A stretch of 64,000 nucleotides of DNA from Gracilimonas sp031580945 (GTDB lineage Bacteria > Bacteroidota > Rhodothermia > Balneolales > Balneolaceae): the NCBI GenBank assembly GCA_031580945.1, contig JAVLBT010000002.1, forward strand, positions 1 to 64,000, in the 5' to 3' direction. The stretch's first letter is position 1. Every line of letters begins with the position of its first letter. Shown piece by piece: positions 59,818 through 64,000 of the stretch. The position numbers and the translations under genes are program-made. The notes beneath the pieces were generated by a model. The model searched no databases. It had not been told where the DNA came from and saw only the letters and a program-made list of their open reading frames with translations.

Positions 59818-62034
59818 TCAAAAATTATAACTAAATGATACCATCACATTTCGTCCGGCTTCAGGGATATTTCCAATACTGGTGTGGGTGTGATAATAAT
59901 GATCCATGATATTATTCAGGCTGACTATAGAAGAGAGCGAATTATTCAGCCAGTTACGTTCCCATGTCACATTTAAAATCGCATATGCCTCGGTATTATC
60001 TTCTATAGACATTGTTTCGGCGATCCTGTTTTGAGCTGCAGCCCATTCTAACTCGGTCATCCACATATTATTATTATAGTGAATATGGACCATGCTATTC
60101 CCTTTTAAAGGTGGAATGAGTGGAAGTGGTTCTCCCCATGTTTGATTTTGTGCATAGAGGTAAGAAATACGATTTTCAAAACTAAAGACATGTGTGAAGT
60201 TATTCAGCATGCGAAATTCACCGCCTGAAATTGTTGCATCTCCCACATTAGCATATCTTTTGAACTGGAAGTCATTACTGCTTACATCCTCAGCAATAAC
60301 ACCGTCAATATAATTGAAATACTGTTTATGAAATAAAGATAAGGTGAACGAATGATTGTCTGTTTCCCATGTGGCATTTATATCTGTATTCAAGGATCGT
60401 TCGGTGTTGAGCCAGGGATTTCCATCGTAGAAAAACCCATCGGTGTAATTGTAGATGTAATGGCCAAAAAGCTCCATATGATTACCCATTCGTTCGGAAT
60501 ACACCAGACTGCCTGTTATATTCCAACGGTCATTTAGTATCCAAAGTGAACTCAATGACCCGGAGAGTAAAGTTTTTTGCCGTGTGTTAACATTTCTGCC
60601 GTACACCCCTTCAAAAAAAGATGCAAATCTGTCACTACTGGTACCAATGCTTTTAAATGAAATACTTTCTTCAATTTTTATCAGGAATGATTCAGATAGC
60701 CGAATTTGATGTTTTAGTCCAAATCCCAGGTTTCTGGTTTCAACATCGTCCAGGTTATAGATGTACATATCTTCAATGGTTGGATATATACTGATCATCT
60801 CCATATCTCCAAAAGCATTGGAAGAAAACCCATTCAAAAACCATTCAAATGAATGATCTAAAACTTTTGCCTTGCCATTCATTCTGGCACCAAATGTTTT
60901 TGTGGTGCCGTACATTGGCATATTCATACCCTGCATCACCTCTCGGCTTGCAACGTCTCGGTCTTCATCATCCATCCAGTGTCTGATCAGATTGGCATAG
61001 ATCTGAATTTTTGAAAATCTGAAATCGCTGTTTGTTGGTCCAAAATTGAATTGAATCTGTCCGATGTCAGCAAGGGCTTTTGTAGCATCCATCAACAGGG
61101 CTGGATATCCGACATCGTAAGCTTTATCAGTAATATAGTTTGCTTCGATCGTATGATCGGAAGGCAAAGTATGCTTATAACTGAGATTGAGGTTTAATTT
61201 TTCATATTGTGTATTATCAATTTGCGAGTTATTACCAGCTGTAAAATCATCAGCTTTCTTATAACTGCCCGAGAACCGAAACGCATTCCGTTTCGCAGCG
61301 TCTGATGTATTTCCAGTAATATTGAGTGTTCTGTAGTTATCCGGGAAACGGTAAGCAGAGCTGATTTCCATTGAAAAAGGCGTGGATTTTGCCCGCTGAG
61401 TCACCAGGTCTACCGTGCTAAGTCCTGAACCATTTTGTGCTACACCAGATCCACTTTTATCAATATCTAATTGAGAAAGATTATTGGTTTCTATGTAAGA
61501 AGTAATGGGGTCCATTTTATCGACACAAGCTTTAAAAACCTGCATTCCATCGATCGTAAGGTTCATTCGCTGGTCACTTTGACCGCGTATTACTGGTTCC
61601 CAGGCAAATGCACCACGCTTATTGGTTGAAATACCATCAATATTATCCAAAAACTGATCCATGCCTTGAGTGGAATTCTGTTGATGATAGGCATGGACAT
61701 TGGTTTCCCCATCGGAATGGGCAACCACTAAAAGTTCTTTTTGGTCCCGAAATATCTGTGAAGAAAGGTAAACAATTTGGGTTTTGTCGTTTAGGTGGAC
61801 CTCTTTTGAAGAATATCCAATAGCTGATATAAATACATGTGCATGTTTTGCTGTATCTATTTTGAAATATCCATCCACATTAGTGACTGCAAGTACGGTG
61901 TTTGAATGCCCTTTAACATGGGCGCCCGCTATTGGCTGTTCAGTAGTCATGTCTACCACTTGAACAGAAATATCCTGTGCGAGTATTGGTTCAACCCATA
62001 TTATGAATGCGAAAAAGAATATTAGTTTTTTCAT
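59818..62034 (-). CDS. TonB-dependent receptor, OprC/NosA-like (probable copper)
   Basis: The 738 aa protein has a signal peptide (LIFFFAFIIWVEPILAQ), a carboxypeptidase-regulatory-like domain (about 22-90, TEQPIAGAHVKGHSNT), a plug (about 105-210) and a barrel ending NVMVSFSYNF. The plug motif ACVDKMDPITSYIE places C170-x3-M174 as in the CxxxM copper site of OprC, and MQGMNMPMYGTTKT in the barrel matches the Met-rich region of copper receptors NosA/OprC. Copper import across the outer membrane is therefore likely. Downstream genes on the same strand carry further Met, His and Cys clusters. Confidence 0.85.
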   Translation of the reverse strand: MKKLIFFFAFIIWVEPILAQDISVQVVDMTTEQPIAGAHVKGHSNTVLAVTNVDGYFKIDTAKHAHVFISAIGYSSKEVHLNDKTQIVYLSSQIFRDQKELLVVAHSDGETNVHAYHQQNSTQGMDQFLDNIDGISTNKRGAFAWEPVIRGQSDQRMNLTIDGMQVFKACVDKMDPITSYIETNNLSQLDIDKSGSGVAQNGSGLSTVDLVTQRAKSTPFSMEISSAYRFPDNYRTLNITGNTSDAAKRNAFRFSGSYKKADDFTAGNNSQIDNTQYEKLNLNLSYKHTLPSDHTIEANYITDKAYDVGYPALLMDATKALADIGQIQFNFGPTNSDFRFSKIQIYANLIRHWMDDEDRDVASREVMQGMNMPMYGTTKTFGARMNGKAKVLDHSFEWFLNGFSSNAFGDMEMISIYPTIEDMYIYNLDDVETRNLGFGLKHQIRLSESFLIKIEESISFKSIGTSSDRFASFFEGVYGRNVNTRQKTLLSGSLSSLWILNDRWNITGSLVYSERMGNHMELFGHYIYNYTDGFFYDGNPWLNTERSLNTDINATWETDNHSFTLSLFHKQYFNYIDGVIAEDVSSNDFQFKRYANVGDATISGGEFRMLNNFTHVFSFENRISYLYAQNQTWGEPLPLIPPLKGNSMVHIHYNNNMWMTELEWAAAQNRIAETMSIEDNTEAYAILNVTWERNWLNNSLSSIVSLNNIMDHYYHTHTSIGNIPEAGRNVMVSFSYNF

Positions 62035-62130
62035 GACACTAAGCCGTTTTTCTGATACTCGGAAAATAATTATTTAAAAAATGATCACTGCAAGGAACTA
62101 TTGGCCCTTGCAGCAATCTGTCAATTTATT
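62035..62130 (-). promoter_or_regulatory. Spacer with hairpin between lipoprotein and TonB receptor
   Basis: CTGCAAGG (62088-62095) pairs with CCTTGCAG (62105-62112), with an A/T-rich stretch before the next start codon. It could weaken or separate transcription of the receptor from the upstream genes. Confidence 0.35.
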
Positions 62131-62937
62131 TTATTCAGCGCGGACACTGTATTCAAATACCACTTCAGGTAGCGTATCGTTTTCTGCGATTAATTCTACT
62201 GAGGTGGTCCATGTTCCACTCATACTGTAATTGATCGAACCTTCATAATATCCATTTTGGGTAGCTTCGGGATTGCTGAATTCAGTTGAGTGTCCATTTC
62301 CACCACCCATATCCATGTAAGGGTAAATCGACATTTTGAGATCATCAACGGCTGGAAAACTCATCATGGATTCTCTTGTATGGACCAAGAATTTGAGATC
62401 ATTTTCACCCGTTACAGGGGTTTTGGGTTCATGCCAGGTAATAAAATATACATTGTCATTTTTGTCCTGAACACTGGTCAACCTCCATGATGATGCCACA
62501 TCGATGGGTATGCTGCCAGAGATGACCTCCTCGTTTTGAAGAGTAGCCTCAAAGTTTAATGACCAGGAGCCCATCATCCCTCCGGGCATAATGAATACCA
62601 CCATATTATTGAAATAACGCCCATCTTCTTCTGCTATTTGTGGTTTTGTATAGGGAGTTGAATGCATCATTTCCCCCATATCCATCATAGGAGTGATGGA
62701 GATGGATTGAGGTTTAATAATCTCACCATCCTGCTCGATCTTCCAGTATAGTTCATTTGAGCCGGTTTCCAGCTCTTTTTCAGATTCTACAGAAACAGCA
62801 TATCCATCAACGGTAACAGAGTTTATGGGTATTAAGTCTAACTGAGGTTCAGAGTTGTCTGTAGTGTCGCACGAATTGGCAGCAAATACCAGAACTGCCA
62901 TAGCCATAATTAGGCCAAATGGTTTTAGCTTAGTCAT
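62131..62937 (-). CDS. Met/His-rich lipoprotein with two YtkA/FixH-like domains
   Basis: The 268 aa protein has a lipoprotein signal (LIMAMAVLVFAANSC, Cys about 23) and two related beta domains. Each has a Met/His cluster: TPMMDMGEMMHSTPY (about 83-97) and YPYMDMGGGNGHSTEF (about 205-220). This is the YtkA/FixH-like pattern, and methionine/histidine clusters of this kind bind copper in extracytoplasmic carriers. Located 96 bp upstream of the copper-type receptor gene, it probably handles copper at the outer envelope. Function is inferred. Confidence 0.8.
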   Translation of the reverse strand: MTKLKPFGLIMAMAVLVFAANSCDTTDNSEPQLDLIPINSVTVDGYAVSVESEKELETGSNELYWKIEQDGEIIKPQSISITPMMDMGEMMHSTPYTKPQIAEEDGRYFNNMVVFIMPGGMMGSWSLNFEATLQNEEVISGSIPIDVASSWRLTSVQDKNDNVYFITWHEPKTPVTGENDLKFLVHTRESMMSFPAVDDLKMSIYPYMDMGGGNGHSTEFSNPEATQNGYYEGSINYSMSGTWTTSVELIAENDTLPEVVFEYSVRAE

Positions 62938-63012
62938 AATGATATTGTGATAATTAGTTTTGTTTAAGATTAGTAAATAAGGTTCAAAAGAACCTCGGGC
63001 GGGGCAACAAAA

Positions 63013-63453
63013 CTAAGCTCGCGGTGGGCGTAAGAGGTCGGGTACTATTCCAGAAGGCAATTTATAATCATCTGCAGGTTCAACTAAATTAATAGCAGGG
63101 GGAGACCATCGTATGGTTTCATCAAATTCAGCTGCATTAAAATTGGTGACTGGGATCAAGATTTGTAATGAATTTCCACTGCTTGAATGTGGGTTGGTGT
63201 AATAACAGAAAGAACCGTGATGGTCATCTTTATGCTCTGTGTTATGCTGTAATTCATTATGATGGCAGGTGCAAATTTTTTCGCCTTCTTCCACTTCACA
63301 GGTGCAAAGTGCTATTTCACAATGTGCTTTTTCGTGATGTTTGTGTGCGTGATTAAGTACCAGTCCAAAACCCAACCATCCTACAATATTCCATAACAAA
63401 ACCGCTATCACGGCTACATTTATAAATCTGTAATAAGAATTCTGTGGTCTCAT
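63013..63453 (-). CDS. His/Cys-rich membrane-anchored protein
   Basis: The 146 aa protein has one N-terminal helix (VAVIAVLLWNIVGWLGFGLV) followed by a dense metal-ligand segment: HAHKHHEKAHCEIALCTCEV, CTCHHNELQHNTEHKDDHHG and SFCYYTNPH. The tail is proline-rich (PSGIVPDLLRPP). I do not recognise a family. The ligand cluster suggests metal binding outside the cytoplasm, in line with the neighbouring copper-type genes. Confidence 0.75.
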   Translation of the reverse strand: MRPQNSYYRFINVAVIAVLLWNIVGWLGFGLVLNHAHKHHEKAHCEIALCTCEVEEGEKICTCHHNELQHNTEHKDDHHGSFCYYTNPHSSSGNSLQILIPVTNFNAAEFDETIRWSPPAINLVEPADDYKLPSGIVPDLLRPPRA

Positions 63454-63532
63454 AAGATGATTACAATTTTATACCGATACTAAGATATAAAAGCTTGCAA
63501 ATAGATAATAGTCGTAAAAAGTAATAAAATGT

Positions 63533-64000
63533 TTATACGTATAAATCCTTCTCCCCAAAGATGCCAGCAACTTTAAGTGATTGGGTCAGCACAAGTCCAT
63601 ACACAATATGCATTAGAAGTCCGGCAAGGATGAGCTTTCCGGGCACCCAGGTGTTAGAATAAAAGATTCCAAATGAATCGCCCGCAGCCAAGGAAACTAC
63701 GGGAGAAACAACCAGTCCAGCCACAATTGAAATTAAGATTCCATAAATAATTCCCTGTACAAACCAATTTCCGGGGATGCTATTTCTGAGATAAACCACC
63801 CAAATCATGGCCAAACCTATACCTATGATGTTGAAAGCCAGGTTTCCAAAAATGATATGATAAGGATCACCTTGATGAACATGATTAAAACTTTCGGTTA
63901 GGATGTGGCCTACATCAATCACAGGTAAACCAATAGCACCTTGTAAAAAAGCTACCATTGCCATCATAAAAGTTGCAATAAATCCACAAACAATAGTTCG
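63533..64000 (-). CDS. DUF6789-like membrane protein (5' end beyond window)
   Basis: The frame is open to the window edge: residues RTIVCGFIATF precede the ATG at 63967, and there is no stop, so the true start is probably outside. About four transmembrane helices are visible (MMAMVAFLQGAIGLPVIDVG; IIFGNLAFNIIGIGLAMIWV; VQGIIYGILISIVAGLVVSP; LILAGLLMHIVYGLVLTQSL). Small families such as DUF6789 look like this, but the match is only by pattern. Its place in the metal locus may be meaningful. Confidence 0.6.
   Translation of the reverse strand, partial: RTIVCGFIATFMMAMVAFLQGAIGLPVIDVGHILTESFNHVHQGDPYHIIFGNLAFNIIGIGLAMIWVVYLRNSIPGNWFVQGIIYGILISIVAGLVVSPVVSLAAGDSFGIFYSNTWVPGKLILAGLLMHIVYGLVLTQSLKVAGIFGEKDLYV

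Noticed and set aside
62425..62470. Integrase or phage remnants near the copper locus
   Set aside because: No integrase, att-like repeat or phage gene is visible around 59.8-64 kb.

Overview
This window looks like a chromosome segment of an aerobic to microaerobic heterotroph from the Bacteroidota/Balneolota/Rhodothermota side of the FCB group, with Balneolaceae-like as my best guess. The clues are two SusC/SusD pairs, a GWxTD-domain lipoprotein, a fused CcoNO cbb3 oxidase with a single-haem CcoP, an LptE/sigma-54 activator pair, an L-lysine 6-transaminase, and AT-leaning coding sequence. This assignment is inference from gene content; no marker gene such as rRNA is present.

Layout. 1-1.2 kb: LemA (cut by the edge) and a YjjG-like HAD phosphatase. 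1.4-10.5 kb (minus): a complete cbb3 oxidase locus, read Rrf2 regulator, ccoI, ccoS, ccoNO, ccoQ, ccoP, ccoG, ccoH/fixH and a TauE/SafE-like membrane protein. 10.5-13.2 kb: a frameshifted MNT nucleotidyltransferase, repeat debris, an acetyl-CoA hydrolase/CoA-transferase and another repeat. 13.2-16.3 kb: purL and an AraC regulator. 16.4-21.0 kb (plus): a tight seven-gene run of secreted, lipoprotein and membrane proteins of unknown role. It includes a beta-propeller and an HExxH membrane protein. 21.2-22.9 kb: DoxX-like and other membrane proteins, then a LytTR regulator. 23.0-27.3 kb: SusC/SusD pair 1.

27.4-32.7 kb: a possible structured RNA, an SDR, lysine and ornithine transaminases, initiator tRNA-Met, and a GIY-YIG nuclease gene lying between the intact tRNA and a partial copy of the same tRNA and terminator. 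32.7-36.8 kb (minus): SusC/SusD pair 2. 36.9-46.9 kb: housekeeping and envelope genes (GWxTD lipoprotein, pyruvate kinase, a TPR lipoprotein, pyrD, pabB, a MoxR/ChlI-like ATPase, rpmE). 47-56.3 kb: MBL hydrolase, TPR protein, lptE, sigma-54 activator, Lrp regulator, serS, S9 peptidase, dus and hsp20. 56.5-59.5 kb: haem-binding protein, frameshifted yccF, and a stress set (DUF302, Dps, OsmC, thioredoxin, DUF2892). 59.8-64 kb: a putative copper-acquisition locus with an OprC/NosA-like TonB receptor carrying CxxxM, a Met-rich YtkA/FixH-like lipoprotein, a His/Cys-rich membrane-anchored protein and a partial membrane protein.

How the genes fit together. The cbb3 locus needs copper (CcoI exports it to the oxidase), and the copper-receptor locus at the far end could supply it. 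At least four diverged copies of a roughly 160-200 bp intergenic element with stem-loops and imperfect terminal inverted repeats lie in the gaps, all in the same orientation. The most unusual features are this repeat family, the GIY-YIG gene at tRNA-fMet, the unknown seven-gene run, and the palindromic candidate RNA near 27.45 kb.
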